DNA from: an uncultured Bacteroidales bacterium
GTDB taxonomy: Bacteria; Bacteroidota; Bacteroidia; Bacteroidales; P3
DNA length: 34,705 nt
Assembly: GCA_944321885.1 (NCBI GenBank)
Contig: CALUNB010000027.1
Coordinates: forward strand, 1-34,705
Direction of reading: 5' to 3'
Below, piece after piece: positions 15,076 to 23,631 of the stretch (the first letter of the stretch is position 1; every line of letters starts with the position of its first letter). The notes beneath the pieces are model-generated. The model had not been told where the DNA came from. It was given only the letters and a program-made list of their open reading frames with translations, and made no database searches. Made by a program: the position numbers and the translations under genes.

Positions 15076-16617
15076 TCAAAAGGATTCCCCTTCGGTAGCC
15101 ACCTGCGCCTTGACAGCCTGTTGTTCATCGTGCAATAACCTGAACTCCATCCATTTCCCACTAAAGTAGCGCCAGAGGGAAACCACCCCCTTGGCAAACC
15201 AGTCCACAAACATACCCAACCAGATTCCGACAACGCCTCCGCCCAGGACGATGCCGAAAATCCATGAAAACAGCAAACGGCAAAAAATCATAGACAAAAT
15301 GCTGACCCACATCGGGAACCTCACATCGCCCGAAGCCCGGAAAGTGGTCGGCAAAACGTAGCAAAGCGGCCAAAGCAAGAGCGTGAACAAGGCATGCAGC
15401 CATACAATCCGCCGTGTCAAAAGAGCCGTGACATCCGACAAACCGTAAACCCGAAGGACCAAAGGGAGCAGCAACAAGACCAAAAGGCAACTGACAATAT
15501 GGCATAAATATGTATAGCCTATGATTTTCCGGTTGTAGAACTTGGCCTGCGCGTAATCCCCGGCTCCCACGCAACGGGCAATGACCACCGGCATCCCTGC
15601 CACGATGGCCATGCCAGGCAACACCTGGAAAAGCACAATGCTCCCTGCCACCGAATTGGCGGCAATAGACGAAGTACCAAAAGAAGCCACCATGCCCAAA
15701 ACCAAAATACGTCCCATATAGAACATACAATTCTCGAAACCGTAAGGAAAGCCCACTTTCAGGATTTTTCCCAAAATGCTTGCATCTGCGATTTTCTTCT
15801 TACCCTTCCGGAACTTTTGCCCGGATCCGGCCCCGGGACTCGATCCGATCCAAGCCGGGTTTCCAGAGCCAAGTCCTCTCCAAGCCTCTTCCCGATACCG
15901 TTCTTCCGAGTCCGGCACCGGTTTCAAGACCTGCATGAAAGGCAAACGGGCCCGGAAAAGACAAAAACAGACCAAAACCGCCGAAAGGGAACGGGAAAAC
16001 AAGGTAGACCAAGCCGCCCCCGCCGTTTCCATATCCAGCCCGTAGATGAACACGGCATTCCCGACCACATTGAGAAGATTCATTCCCAACATGATTTTCA
16101 TGGGCAGGACCGTGTTGCCGGCACAACGGAAAATGGCAGCCCCGGCACTGTAAACCGCCAAAAACGGCAAGGACAAAGCCGTGATATCCAAATAAACCCG
16201 CGCATGGGATTCCACATCGGCGTCCAAATTACCGAAAAGGCAGCCCAAGATGAAAGGGCGCAAAAGGTAAAGCCCCAGCATGACCAGAAGCGACAACAAG
16301 GCGTTGAGCCAAAGCAGTTGGAGGGAAGCCCTGCCCGCCTGCCCCGGCAAACCTTTGCCGATATACTGGCTCACGACCACCGATCCGCCGATGGCCAAGG
16401 CCGTGAACAAACTGTTGAACAAGGAAATGACAAAATCAATCAGGGATACCCCGGATATGGCAGCCTCCCCGATGCCCGACACCATCATGGAATCGGCTAT
16501 CCCTACCGTGTACTTGAGGAACTGCTCGGCCATCAGAGGCAGGAAAAGCGCCCAAAGCATCTTGTCGGTAAAGAACCGGACGTTCTTTCCTTTTCCCGAA
16601 GTGTCCGAATCAAGCAT
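15076..16617 (-). CDS. MATE family efflux transporter
   Basis: Predicted cation-coupled multidrug exporter of 513 residues with about 12 helices. FTDKMLWALFLPLMAEQFLKYTVGIADSMMVSGIGEAAISGV is the opening pattern of the family, and the second half repeats it (GFPYGFENCMFYMGR, NSVAGSIVLFQVLPGMAIVAGMP). Between the halves (about residues 230-275) lies an unusual ~45-residue hydrophilic loop rich in Gly, Ser, Arg and Lys (EERYREEAWRGLGSGNP, GSGQKFRKGKKK), longer than normal for MATE proteins. I chose the ATG at 16617 because a -7 promoter element lies at 16648-16655. The open frame reaches 16902 but would start upstream of that promoter and inside the divergent tolC gene. Substrate unknown. Confidence 0.9.
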   Translation of the reverse strand: MLDSDTSGKGKNVRFFTDKMLWALFLPLMAEQFLKYTVGIADSMMVSGIGEAAISGVSLIDFVISLFNSLFTALAIGGSVVVSQYIGKGLPGQAGRASLQLLWLNALLSLLVMLGLYLLRPFILGCLFGNLDADVESHARVYLDITALSLPFLAVYSAGAAIFRCAGNTVLPMKIMLGMNLLNVVGNAVFIYGLDMETAGAAWSTLFSRSLSAVLVCFCLFRARLPFMQVLKPVPDSEERYREEAWRGLGSGNPAWIGSSPGAGSGQKFRKGKKKIADASILGKILKVGFPYGFENCMFYMGRILVLGMVASFGTSSIAANSVAGSIVLFQVLPGMAIVAGMPVVIARCVGAGDYAQAKFYNRKIIGYTYLCHIVSCLLVLLLLPLVLRVYGLSDVTALLTRRIVWLHALFTLLLWPLCYVLPTTFRASGDVRFPMWVSILSMIFCRLLFSWIFGIVLGGGVVGIWLGMFVDWFAKGVVSLWRYFSGKWMEFRLLHDEQQAVKAQVATEGESF

Positions 16618-16647
16618 ACACGTTTTTTGTTTTGGCGGTCCGGAAAG

Positions 16648-16655
16648 CAAAGATA
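16648..16655 (-). promoter_or_regulatory. -7 promoter element of the MATE gene
   Basis: Minus-strand TATCTTTG, an exact TAnnTTTG, lies 31 bases before the ATG at 16617. It is about 45 bases from the oppositely directed element at 16698, so the two promoters are back to back. Confidence 0.55.
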
Positions 16656-16697
16656 AGAATCTGTTTGTTCGAACCTCTTTTTTTCCGGGAATTTCCC

Positions 16698-16705
16698 TAC
16701 TTTTG
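16698..16705 (+). promoter_or_regulatory. -7 promoter element of the tolC-emrA-emrB operon
   Basis: TACTTTTG matches TAnnTTTG exactly, 63 bases before the ATG at 16769. It supports starting the gene there and not in the long open frame that begins at 16280 inside the MATE gene. Confidence 0.55.
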
Positions 16706-16768
16706 CGCCCCAATCGGGATTCCATGCCTTGGAGTTCCGGAAAATCCGCAGAAAACGAGCTTCGTTCC

Positions 16769-18175
16769 ATGAAATATTGTGTCTTCATCCTATGGGTACT
16801 CCTGTTGCCTGCCTGCTTTGCCGGTACACCTGCCGCAGCGCCTGGATTCCAAGCCTTTGGCTCGCAACATGCCCCCATTTCCGGAAACAGCTCCCAAGAC
16901 ACTTCCTCGTTCCTTCTTCCTTTCCCGCTTTATTCGGACACCCTGCCCCTTTCCTTGGACGAACTTTTCGCCAAAGGAATCCAGAATAGCCCCAGCTTGC
17001 AGGCCGACAGGATAGAAGAAGAAATTGCCCGTTACCAAAGCCAGGAAACCCGCAAGGCACAACTTCCCCGAATCCAAATCGATGCCCGTTTCGGTTATCT
17101 CGGGCAGCCCCTCGTCTTCCAGCAAGGTCTGAGCCATCCCACCCGGCCCGACGCGGGTCCCACGCGCCAGGATTACAGCGCCAACATCGACCAACCCCTT
17201 TACCAAGGCGGGCGGCTGCATCTCCAATCCCTACAAGCCAAACTCAACCAAGCCATCCGGCAACTGCAGACCCAAGGCGACCAATCCGCCTTGAAACTCC
17301 ATCTTTTGGACAGCTACCTCGACCTTTTCTATGTCCAAAAGCAATGCCAGCTGATGGAGGACAACATCCGCCAATCCGAAATCCGCTTGCACGACATCAT
17401 GCAACTCCAGGAAGAGGGTATCGTGACGGCCAACGACGTGCTGCGGAGCCAGATGCAGCTGACCCGCGACAAACTGGCCCTGAGCGAAGCCCGGCATGAA
17501 TGGGAACTGCTCAACCAAAGGCTCGACCTGCTCCTCGGTCTACCCGAAGACCTCCTGATTTCGCCCGACACCTCCCTGCTGGAACAAAGCCTGCCTCTGC
17601 TCGGATACCCTGACTATATGGAAATGGCCGTGGCCAACGACCCCGACCTCAACTTGGCCCGGAAACAGACCGAATTTTCCAAAATCGGGTACCGGATAGA
17701 AAAGACAGGCTATTTTCCCCGTCTGAGCGCCTATGCCAGCAGCACCTTGGCCCGTCCCCTTTCCTCTTCGTTGGAAGACCTTTACAACTACAACTACGGA
17801 ATCGGCCTCAGCCTTTCCTACGAACTCTCCAGCCTTTACACCAATGGTGACCGGGTCAAGGCAAGCCGGGAAAACATCCGTTTGAACCAGACCCGTGAAA
17901 ACGAACGCCTGCTCCAGCTCAAGAACGACGTCCGGACGGCATACCTCCACCATTACGAGGCCCTGCAAGAAGTGGAAGCCCTGCGCCTCTCGGTCTTGCA
18001 GGCCAAGGAAAACTTCAGAATCATGCAAAACCGCTATATGAGCCAACTGGCCATCCTGATCGACCTGCTCGATGCCAACCACCTCTGCCTGGACGTGGAA
18101 CTCCAGCTTACCGATGCCAAGACGCGGGTGGTCTATACCTGGTTCAAGCTCCAACGGCTCTGCGGCCAACTATGA
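16769..18175 (+). CDS. TolC-family outer membrane efflux protein
   Basis: Outer membrane channel of a tripartite efflux pump, 468 residues. The N-terminus MKYCVFILWVLLLPACFAG is a signal peptide; LLPAC could serve as a lipobox, as in OprM-type lipoproteins. The mature protein has two OEP repeats, each with long amphipathic helices. Typical blocks are LSLDELFAKGIQNSPSLQADRIEEEIARYQSQ, QDYSANIDQPLYQGGRLHLQSLQAKLNQ, and VEALRLSVLQAKENFRIMQNRY before the end. It is the first gene of an operon: the stop overlaps the emrA-like start by four bases. The start is the ATG at 16769. Confidence 0.93.
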   Translation: MKYCVFILWVLLLPACFAGTPAAAPGFQAFGSQHAPISGNSSQDTSSFLLPFPLYSDTLPLSLDELFAKGIQNSPSLQADRIEEEIARYQSQETRKAQLPRIQIDARFGYLGQPLVFQQGLSHPTRPDAGPTRQDYSANIDQPLYQGGRLHLQSLQAKLNQAIRQLQTQGDQSALKLHLLDSYLDLFYVQKQCQLMEDNIRQSEIRLHDIMQLQEEGIVTANDVLRSQMQLTRDKLALSEARHEWELLNQRLDLLLGLPEDLLISPDTSLLEQSLPLLGYPDYMEMAVANDPDLNLARKQTEFSKIGYRIEKTGYFPRLSAYASSTLARPLSSSLEDLYNYNYGIGLSLSYELSSLYTNGDRVKASRENIRLNQTRENERLLQLKNDVRTAYLHHYEALQEVEALRLSVLQAKENFRIMQNRYMSQLAILIDLLDANHLCLDVELQLTDAKTRVVYTWFKLQRLCGQL

Positions 18176-19416
18176 ACGGACGGGAAATGAATCCGGAAAA
18201 CACGAACAACACAGGAAACATAAGCATCCCTCCCCAAGGGAACGCAAAACAGGAAAAGACCGGAAAGCATGGCAGGAAACACGGCGGAGCCAGGGAAAAA
18301 CGCTTCCACCAGCTCAAGACGAGGAAAATCGTCATGAACACCTTGAGTTTTTCCATCGTCCTTGCCGGAATCCTTTGGCTTTCCCATTTCTTCTACCGGC
18401 ATATCCGTTACGAAATCACCAACGATGCCTATGTGGACCAATACGTGGCCCCGATCAGCATCCGGATACCGGGATTCATCAAGGAAGTCCGCTTTACCGA
18501 ACACCAGAAAGTGAAAAAAGGCGACACCTTGCTACTTCTGGATGAACGCGAGTACCAAATCCGCCTGGAACAGGCCCAAGCCGACCTGCTGGACGCCTTG
18601 GCAGACCAGGACATCATCGCCGCCGGTTTAGGGTCCTCCCAATCGAGGGTGGCCGTGGAACAAGCCAACATCGCCGAAGCTAAATCCCGGCTCTGGCAGA
18701 GCGAACAGGACTACCACCGCTACGCCCATCTCTACGAAGAAGCATCGGTTTCAAAACAGCAGTACGAACAAGCCCGTTCGGAATACGAGGCGGCGCTTTC
18801 GCGGCATGCCGCCCTGCAACAGCAGGAACAAGCCGCCCAATGGAGCGCGGATGAAAGCCGGAAGCGCCAGGAAAAGGCCCAAGCCGGTATCCTGCGCATG
18901 CAGGCGAACCTTGAAATGGCCGAACTCAATCTCTCCTATACCGTGGTCACGGCCCCTTACGACGGCTACATGGGCCGCAGGACACTCGAACCCGGGCAAT
19001 ACGTGCAAGGCGGGCAGACCCTTTCGTACATCGTCCGCCAAGAGGGCAAATGGATTACGGCCAATTACCGGGAAACCCAGATTGCCGGCCTCGAACCGGG
19101 CCAAACCGTCCGGATCCATGTCGATGCCTTCAAGCACCGGGTCTTCCATGGCAGGATTTCGGCTATCTCCCAGGCCACCGGTTCCAAATACGCCTTGGTC
19201 CCTACCGACAACGCGGCAGGCAATTTCGTCAAAGTGCAGCAACGTATCCCGGTCCGGATTGAAATCGAGGACGCCAGCCCGGAAGAGATGGAACTTTTGC
19301 GGGCAGGCATGATGGCCGTTACAGAAGTCGTGAAAAAATCCGGCCCCGCCCCCAAAGGGCTCCAAGGCAGTCCGGACAAGCCCGGGTCCGGCCAAGGAAC
19401 GGAACACCCCCTTTGA
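18172..19416 (+). CDS. EmrA/HlyD-type periplasmic adaptor subunit
   Basis: Membrane fusion protein joining the inner-membrane pump to the TolC channel. 414 residues: a ~48-residue basic, polar cytoplasmic head, one membrane helix (about residues 52-73, MNTLSFSIVLAGILWLSHFF), then ITNDAYVDQYVAPISIRIPGFI, the EmrA/HlyD opening. A split lipoyl domain (VKKGDTLLLLDEREYQ and TVVTAPYDGYMGRRTLEPG) flanks a long alanine/glutamine-rich coiled coil. A beta-barrel section follows (NYRETQIAGLEPGQTVRIHVDAF). The start overlaps the tolC stop (ATGA), and the next gene begins 13 bases after its stop, so all three are almost certainly one transcript. The tail is Gly/Pro/Ser-rich and probably disordered. Confidence 0.94.
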   Translation: MNGREMNPENTNNTGNISIPPQGNAKQEKTGKHGRKHGGAREKRFHQLKTRKIVMNTLSFSIVLAGILWLSHFFYRHIRYEITNDAYVDQYVAPISIRIPGFIKEVRFTEHQKVKKGDTLLLLDEREYQIRLEQAQADLLDALADQDIIAAGLGSSQSRVAVEQANIAEAKSRLWQSEQDYHRYAHLYEEASVSKQQYEQARSEYEAALSRHAALQQQEQAAQWSADESRKRQEKAQAGILRMQANLEMAELNLSYTVVTAPYDGYMGRRTLEPGQYVQGGQTLSYIVRQEGKWITANYRETQIAGLEPGQTVRIHVDAFKHRVFHGRISAISQATGSKYALVPTDNAAGNFVKVQQRIPVRIEIEDASPEEMELLRAGMMAVTEVVKKSGPAPKGLQGSPDKPGSGQGTEHPL

Positions 19417-19429
19417 CAAGCTTTGCCCC

Positions 19430-21028
19430 ATGCACCATACGCTCGACATCCCGACCCGGAAATGGGTCCCGCGCTGGTTTGGCATCCTGGCCGTCTTCGT
19501 GGTCATCCTGCCCGTCACCCTGCTCAACGGGGCTTATACCGGAAGCATGATAGAGATTTCCAATACTTTGGGAATCATGAGCGAAGATATCACGCTCTGC
19601 TATTATGCCACTTCGGCAGGCATGGCCGTGGTGTACCCTGTCGTATACAAAATCATTGCCGCCATCCCGCAGAAGACCCTGCTGCTGGCCGACCTGATCC
19701 TGCAAGTCCTGCTCAGCCTTCTCTGCGCCAAAAGCGGCAGCATCGGCATCATCTTGACAGCCAGCTTCCTGATTGGCATGCTCAAGGCTTTCCTGATGGC
19801 CTGGTTCATCTCGCACATCAAGTTCTTTTTCAGTCCCCGCAACATAAGAAGTGAAGTTTACGCCTACTTCTACCCGATTGTCTTCAGCGGCGGCCAACTT
19901 TCCATGGCCCTCACCGCCCAGCTGGCCTATTATTACGACTGGACCCACATGTATTATTTCATGATGCTGCTCCTGCTCACCGGCATTGTCTTTGTCCTGG
20001 TTTGCTTCCGCTATGTTCCCAAAACCATCTCGATTCCTTTCCAGCAAATCAATTTCAAGAGCATGTTGGTAGCAGGATGCTTCCTGCTGATGAGCATTTA
20101 CCTGTTCACCTACGGCAGGACCCTCGACTGGTTCGCCTCGCCCCGCTTGCGCTTTCTCATGATGGCCATCCCGGTTCTGGCAGGGGTCTTCCTTTGGGAG
20201 CAAAGCCGGTCCGAAACGCCCTTGGCAAGCATCAAAGTCCTTCAGAACCGGAAGACCCGCATAGCCCAGCTGTTCATGATGTTCGTCATGTTCCTGAGTT
20301 CTTCCAGTACCTTGGTCTCGTCCTACCTGAACCGTATCCTCCAAGTAGACAGCGTGCGAACCAATACGCTTTCCCTCTGGCTGATACCCGGTTTCGCCCT
20401 CGGAGCCTTCTTCTGTTTCTGGTGGTTCCGTCTCCAACCTTGGAGGCTGCGCTACCTGATTGCCGCCGGCTTCCTCTGTTTCGCCGTCTACATGGCCTTC
20501 CTTTATTTCGGCATCAGCCCGGAAAGCACTTATTCCATGCTGTTCTTCCCCACTTTCCTGCGGGGAACCGCCATGATGGTACTCTTGATTTCCTTCGGGA
20601 TTTACGGGGTCGAGAGCTTGGACCCCAAACTTTTGATGTCCAATTCTTTTTTCTTGATTTCCTCGCGTTCGGTCTTAGCGCCCAGCATAGCCCTTTCGTT
20701 TTACAACAACGCCATGTACCGCCTACAGAACGTGTTTTATACCAAACTGTCCGGGAACCTGGGCGCAGCGGACAGCTTGGCGGAAGCCCGATACAGCCAA
20801 AGCATGCAACAGTCCCTCGCTTCAGGCCATGGTTTCGACGAGGCCCTTGCCATGGCAAGCACTTCGCTGAACAATACGCTTAACCAGCAAAGCCTTCTGT
20901 TGGCCATCAAATACATTTTCGGAATCCTCTTGATTGCCTCCCTGGTGGTCGGCATCGCCTGTATCTTTATTCCATTCCGTAAGACCGTGAAAGTCAAACC
21001 CATGAAAGGCGGGAACGACATGGTATAG
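19430..21028 (+). CDS. EmrB/QacA-type MFS drug exporter (DHA2 family)
   Basis: Inner-membrane proton-coupled exporter, 532 residues with about 14 helices, the usual DHA2 size. It starts right after the adaptor and completes a TolC-EmrA-EmrB type pump. VVILPVTLLNGAYTGSMIEISNTLGI is helix 1. The family's usual motifs are weak: the loop 2-3 motif is not recognisable, and YPIVFSGGQLSMALTAQLAYYYDW stands in for motif C/helix 5. The protein therefore belongs to a divergent branch. A region near residue 450-480 (AEARYSQSMQQSLASGHGFDEALAMAS) is a periplasmic loop of the kind seen before the last helix in DHA2 proteins. The 3' end overlaps the convergent AraC gene by 35 bases. Substrate unknown. Confidence 0.9.
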   Translation: MHHTLDIPTRKWVPRWFGILAVFVVILPVTLLNGAYTGSMIEISNTLGIMSEDITLCYYATSAGMAVVYPVVYKIIAAIPQKTLLLADLILQVLLSLLCAKSGSIGIILTASFLIGMLKAFLMAWFISHIKFFFSPRNIRSEVYAYFYPIVFSGGQLSMALTAQLAYYYDWTHMYYFMMLLLLTGIVFVLVCFRYVPKTISIPFQQINFKSMLVAGCFLLMSIYLFTYGRTLDWFASPRLRFLMMAIPVLAGVFLWEQSRSETPLASIKVLQNRKTRIAQLFMMFVMFLSSSSTLVSSYLNRILQVDSVRTNTLSLWLIPGFALGAFFCFWWFRLQPWRLRYLIAAGFLCFAVYMAFLYFGISPESTYSMLFFPTFLRGTAMMVLLISFGIYGVESLDPKLLMSNSFFLISSRSVLAPSIALSFYNNAMYRLQNVFYTKLSGNLGAADSLAEARYSQSMQQSLASGHGFDEALAMASTSLNNTLNQQSLLLAIKYIFGILLIASLVVGIACIFIPFRKTVKVKPMKGGNDMV

Positions 21029-21995
21029 ATTGCGCCCTCCATTCTTCGGGGGTTTTGCCGGTCACTTTCCTGCAAACGCAACGGAAAGTCCCTATGTCTT
21101 CGAAACCGAATTCCGCGGCAATCGCTTCCAAGGATTTAGCCGGTTGCCCGATTTCACGCATCACCACTTGGAACAACCGTACCAAAACCGCCTCCGAGAG
21201 TTTTTTGCCGGTTTCAAAACGGAGGAAATCATCCAGATAAGCGGGGGAAAAATCCATGGAAGCCTTCACATGCCGTATCGCGCCGCTCCAAGTCTTCCGG
21301 CCCGGACGTTGCCAATAAGCCTGCAAACAATCCTCGAAGCGATGCAAGGCCGCTTTTCCGATATCACTGCGCACGATGAACTGGCGTTCGTAAAACCGCC
21401 GGCAATAATCCAGCAACAATCCGGTATGGGAGGCCAGCAGTCCCATGCTGAAAGCATCGATACCGTAATCCAGTTCCCCGTGGATACGTTCCAGACAATC
21501 CTGCACTACCCGGTATTCCCTTTCGGAAAGATGCAAGGCCTCGTTTTCCTTGTAGGAGAAGAACGTATAGGAAGACTTCTTGGCCGCCAAAGCCGGGTCT
21601 CGGAACAATTCCGCCTTGAACAACAGCCCGGCGAAGCGGTCCCCGTTGCCCGAAAACGAAACCTCGAAAGGAGAACCGGGCAATTTGAAGCTCAGGGTCG
21701 CATATTGGAAATCAAAACACCTCCGCCCGTAACGTGTATCCCCGCACCAAGAGGCAGGGAAAAAGAGGGCGTAGCAAGCTTCGGGCTGCATTTCCTGCAA
21801 AGACGATCCGGTAGCACAGGCCAAGGGAATCCGATCCTTCCCCTCCTCCGTGTCCTCGTGGGCGCACATCCGTTCCTTGCCGGTGACCGGGGCTGCCATG
21901 TCTTTCCCGTTTTCCGTGGGCCGGATCAAAGTCACCAAGGGATGCAAGGTGGACTGCTTGGAAAACCTGTTATATTGCTCTATCGAAACAATCAT
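20994..21995 (-). CDS. AraC-family transcriptional regulator, paralogue 1
   Basis: A 333-residue regulator whose C-terminal ~100 residues are an AraC-type double helix-turn-helix (MDFSPAYLDDFLRFETGKKLSEAVL; SLEAIAAEFGFEDIGTFRCVCRKVTGKTPEEWRAQ). The N-terminal sensing half resembles that of the divergent gene at 22376-23290: both have SYTFFSYKENEALHLSEREY-like and YDRQF/YERQFI segments, so the two are paralogues. Compared with that gene it carries about 30 extra residues near residues 32-65 and a more degenerate first HTH. It converges on the emrB-like gene with a 35-bp overlap, which suggests it may regulate the pump, but the sequence does not prove it. The start is the ATG at 21993-21995. 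Confidence 0.9.
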   Translation of the reverse strand: MIVSIEQYNRFSKQSTLHPLVTLIRPTENGKDMAAPVTGKERMCAHEDTEEGKDRIPLACATGSSLQEMQPEACYALFFPASWCGDTRYGRRCFDFQYATLSFKLPGSPFEVSFSGNGDRFAGLLFKAELFRDPALAAKKSSYTFFSYKENEALHLSEREYRVVQDCLERIHGELDYGIDAFSMGLLASHTGLLLDYCRRFYERQFIVRSDIGKAALHRFEDCLQAYWQRPGRKTWSGAIRHVKASMDFSPAYLDDFLRFETGKKLSEAVLVRLFQVVMREIGQPAKSLEAIAAEFGFEDIGTFRCVCRKVTGKTPEEWRAQSIPCRSRLSWV

Positions 21996-22098
21996 GCTTC
22001 AGAAAATAAGGACAGGATTACCGGCGCTCCCCCTAGCGGAGACGTTTCCAGCTTGCCTTGCCGGAAAACTACGGGAAACCGGTCTGCCAATGTGGAGA

Positions 22099-22106
22099 CA
22101 AAGGTA
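22099..22106 (-). promoter_or_regulatory. -7 promoter element of AraC paralogue 1
   Basis: Minus-strand TACCTTTG, an exact TAnnTTTG, lies 104 bases before the start at 21995. Confidence 0.55.
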
Positions 22107-22130
22107 GGACCGGAATAAAGCCCTTCAGCT

Positions 22131-22218
22131 ACCCGGATTACGGTTTCCAGCACATTTTTTACGGCAAAAAGGGAAGGAACGCCCTTGGAAAGCGGAGGCT
22201 TGCACCCGGATTACGGTT
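22131..22218. repeat. 15-bp direct repeat, candidate AraC operator
   Basis: ACCCGGATTACGGTT occurs at 22131-22145 and again at 22204-22218. The 73-bp spacing is close to seven helical turns, so both would lie on the same DNA face. The first copy sits just upstream of the leftward -7 element, near its -33 position. An operator role is inferred. Confidence 0.5.
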
Positions 22219-22276
22219 CCGACTACCAATATCACCGGCCCGGGGAAAAAGCCCTTGGGAAAAACAAGAAATTACG

Positions 22277-22284
22277 TAACTTCG
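22277..22284 (+). promoter_or_regulatory. -7-like promoter element of AraC paralogue 2
   Basis: TAACTTCG differs from TAnnTTTG at one base. TTGG at 22255-22258 lies 18 bases upstream as a possible -33. It is 92 bases before the ATG at 22376. Confidence 0.35.
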
Positions 22285-22375
22285 CTTCTGGCTTCCGGGA
22301 ATCCGGATTTTCCGTTCCCGGCGGGCGAACCGATTCCTAAACAGAATCCCATATACTTTTCAAAACGTTCCCGAC

Positions 22376-23290
22376 ATGAGCGAAATCCTGGTTCTGAACA
22401 CGATTGACGACTACAACTCTTTCCTGGGCGTGGAAACACTCCACCCCTTGGTCAGCATGACCGATTTTTCCAAAATCAAAAGCATCCCGCACCGCCGGAA
22501 ACGATTCGAGTTTTACACCATTTTCTACAAGATGAAGCTTTGCGGGGACATTACTTACGGACGGAACAAATACGACTACCAGGAAGGGACCTTGCTCTTC
22601 GTGGCTCCCAGCCAGGTCGCCGGGGTGGATGATGGCGGGGAAACCCCCGAACCTTGCGGCTACGCGCTCATGTTCCATCCCGACCTGCTGCGCAACACGC
22701 CTTTGGCGCACAAAATGAAGGAATACACTTTCTTTTCCTACGAATCGAACGAGGCCCTGCACATGACCGAGCGCGAAAAGGAAATCATCCGTGGCTGCTT
22801 CCTGGGCATCGAGGAAGAACTCCAGCATAACATCGACAAACACAGCAAAGCCATCATCGCAGCCAATATCGAGGTCCTGCTCAACCACTGCCTGCGGTTT
22901 TACGACCGCCAATTCGTCACGCGCAAAGTCATCAACAAGGATGTCTTGATTCGTTTCGAGAACCTGCTTTCCAACTACTTCGAATCCGGGAAAGCCCAGC
23001 AAACCGGACTGCCCACCGTGGCGTATTGCGCCGACCAGCTGCATTTCTCGCCCAACTATTTCGGCGACCTCATCAAGAAAGAAACCGGGAAATCGGCCAT
23101 CGAATACATCCACTTGGCCATCATCGAGAAAGTCAAGGACCAATTGGCAGAAACCAACAAGACCATCAGCGAAATCGCCTACGAGACAGGATTCCAGTAC
23201 CCCCACCACCTGAGCCGGATGTTCAAGAAAGTGACCGGCTGCAACCCCAACGAGTACCGGGCGCAAAACGCCTTCCAGGAATCCGTCTGA
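22376..23290 (+). CDS. AraC-family transcriptional regulator, paralogue 2
   Basis: A 304-residue regulator. The C-terminal domain is a well-formed AraC-type double helix-turn-helix: LHFSPNYFGDLIKKETGKSAIEYIH, then ISEIAYETGFQYPHHLSRMFKKVTGCNPNEYR, which is the signature around the second HTH. The N-terminal half is cupin-like (YDYQEGTLLFVAPSQ) and paralogous to the divergent gene at 20994-21995. It is followed by a terminator and so is probably a single-gene transcript. Its target is unknown; self-regulation or control of the neighbouring paralogue through the shared region is plausible. Confidence 0.94.
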   Translation: MSEILVLNTIDDYNSFLGVETLHPLVSMTDFSKIKSIPHRRKRFEFYTIFYKMKLCGDITYGRNKYDYQEGTLLFVAPSQVAGVDDGGETPEPCGYALMFHPDLLRNTPLAHKMKEYTFFSYESNEALHMTEREKEIIRGCFLGIEEELQHNIDKHSKAIIAANIEVLLNHCLRFYDRQFVTRKVINKDVLIRFENLLSNYFESGKAQQTGLPTVAYCADQLHFSPNYFGDLIKKETGKSAIEYIHLAIIEKVKDQLAETNKTISEIAYETGFQYPHHLSRMFKKVTGCNPNEYRAQNAFQESV

Positions 23291-23342
23291 GCCCAGGTTT
23301 TCCCCCGGAGGTGGAACCGGCAGGCAACATCCGTTCCAATGG

Positions 23343-23388
23343 AAAAAGGGACAGGAAGAAGACTAATAGTCCTTTTCCCGTCCCTTTT
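23343..23388 (+). terminator. rho-independent terminator after AraC paralogue 2
   Basis: AAAAAGGGACAGGAAGAAGAC (from 23343) pairs along its length with GTCCTTTTCCCGTCCCTTTT (to 23388), with a short AATA-type loop and a few mismatches; it ends in T residues. It also faces the oncoming tRNA transcript from the right. Confidence 0.75.
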
Positions 23389-23420
23389 CTATTTAAAACC
23401 ATGGGAACCAATGCAATTTG

Positions 23421-23493
23421 TGGAGCATATGGGACTCGAACCCACTACCTTTTGATTGCGAACCAAACGCTCTACCAGATGAGCTAATGCCCC
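23421..23493 (-). tRNA. tRNA-Ala (anticodon CGC)
   Basis: The minus strand folds as a full cloverleaf of 73 bases. The acceptor stem is GGGGCAT/ATGCTCC, the D arm GCTC/GAGC, and the anticodon stem TTTGG/TCAAA with loop TTCGCAA, giving anticodon CGC. The T arm is GTGGG/CCCAT with loop TTCGAGT. The acceptor has the G3:U70 pair that specifies alanine, and the discriminator base is A73, which agrees with the anticodon. The CCA end is not encoded. Confidence 0.93.
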
Positions 23494-23559
23494 TTGGACG
23501 TTCCTGGTGCGAAGCCCTGCCATTGGAAACAAAAGCAGGTCCCGCTTCCAAAAACGCTG

Positions 23560-23567
23560 CAAATATA
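23560..23567 (-). promoter_or_regulatory. -7 promoter element of tRNA-Ala
   Basis: Minus-strand TATATTTG, an exact TAnnTTTG, lies 67 bases before the tRNA 5' end. Confidence 0.5.
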
Positions 23568-23631
23568 CAACTTTCGGGCAAACGGAAAACCATTTTCCGT
23601 TTTTTACCGTTTTTTCCTTGAACGGACGCCC

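Larger units (their letters stand above)
21996..22375. promoter_or_regulatory. divergent control region between two AraC genes
   Basis: No gene fits in these 380 bases. They hold back-to-back promoter elements (22099-22106 leftward; 22277-22284 rightward) and a 15-bp exact direct repeat at 22131 and 22204. These are features expected of a regulated divergent promoter. Confidence 0.6.

Noticed and set aside
16280..16768. N-terminal extension of the TolC protein by 163 residues
   Set aside because: It lies antisense to the MATE gene and upstream of the -7 element at 16698; the signal peptide begins at 16769.
16617..16902. N-terminal extension of the MATE protein by 95 residues
   Set aside because: It would begin upstream of the -7 element at 16648 and overlap the divergent tolC coding region; the added residues are not MATE-like.
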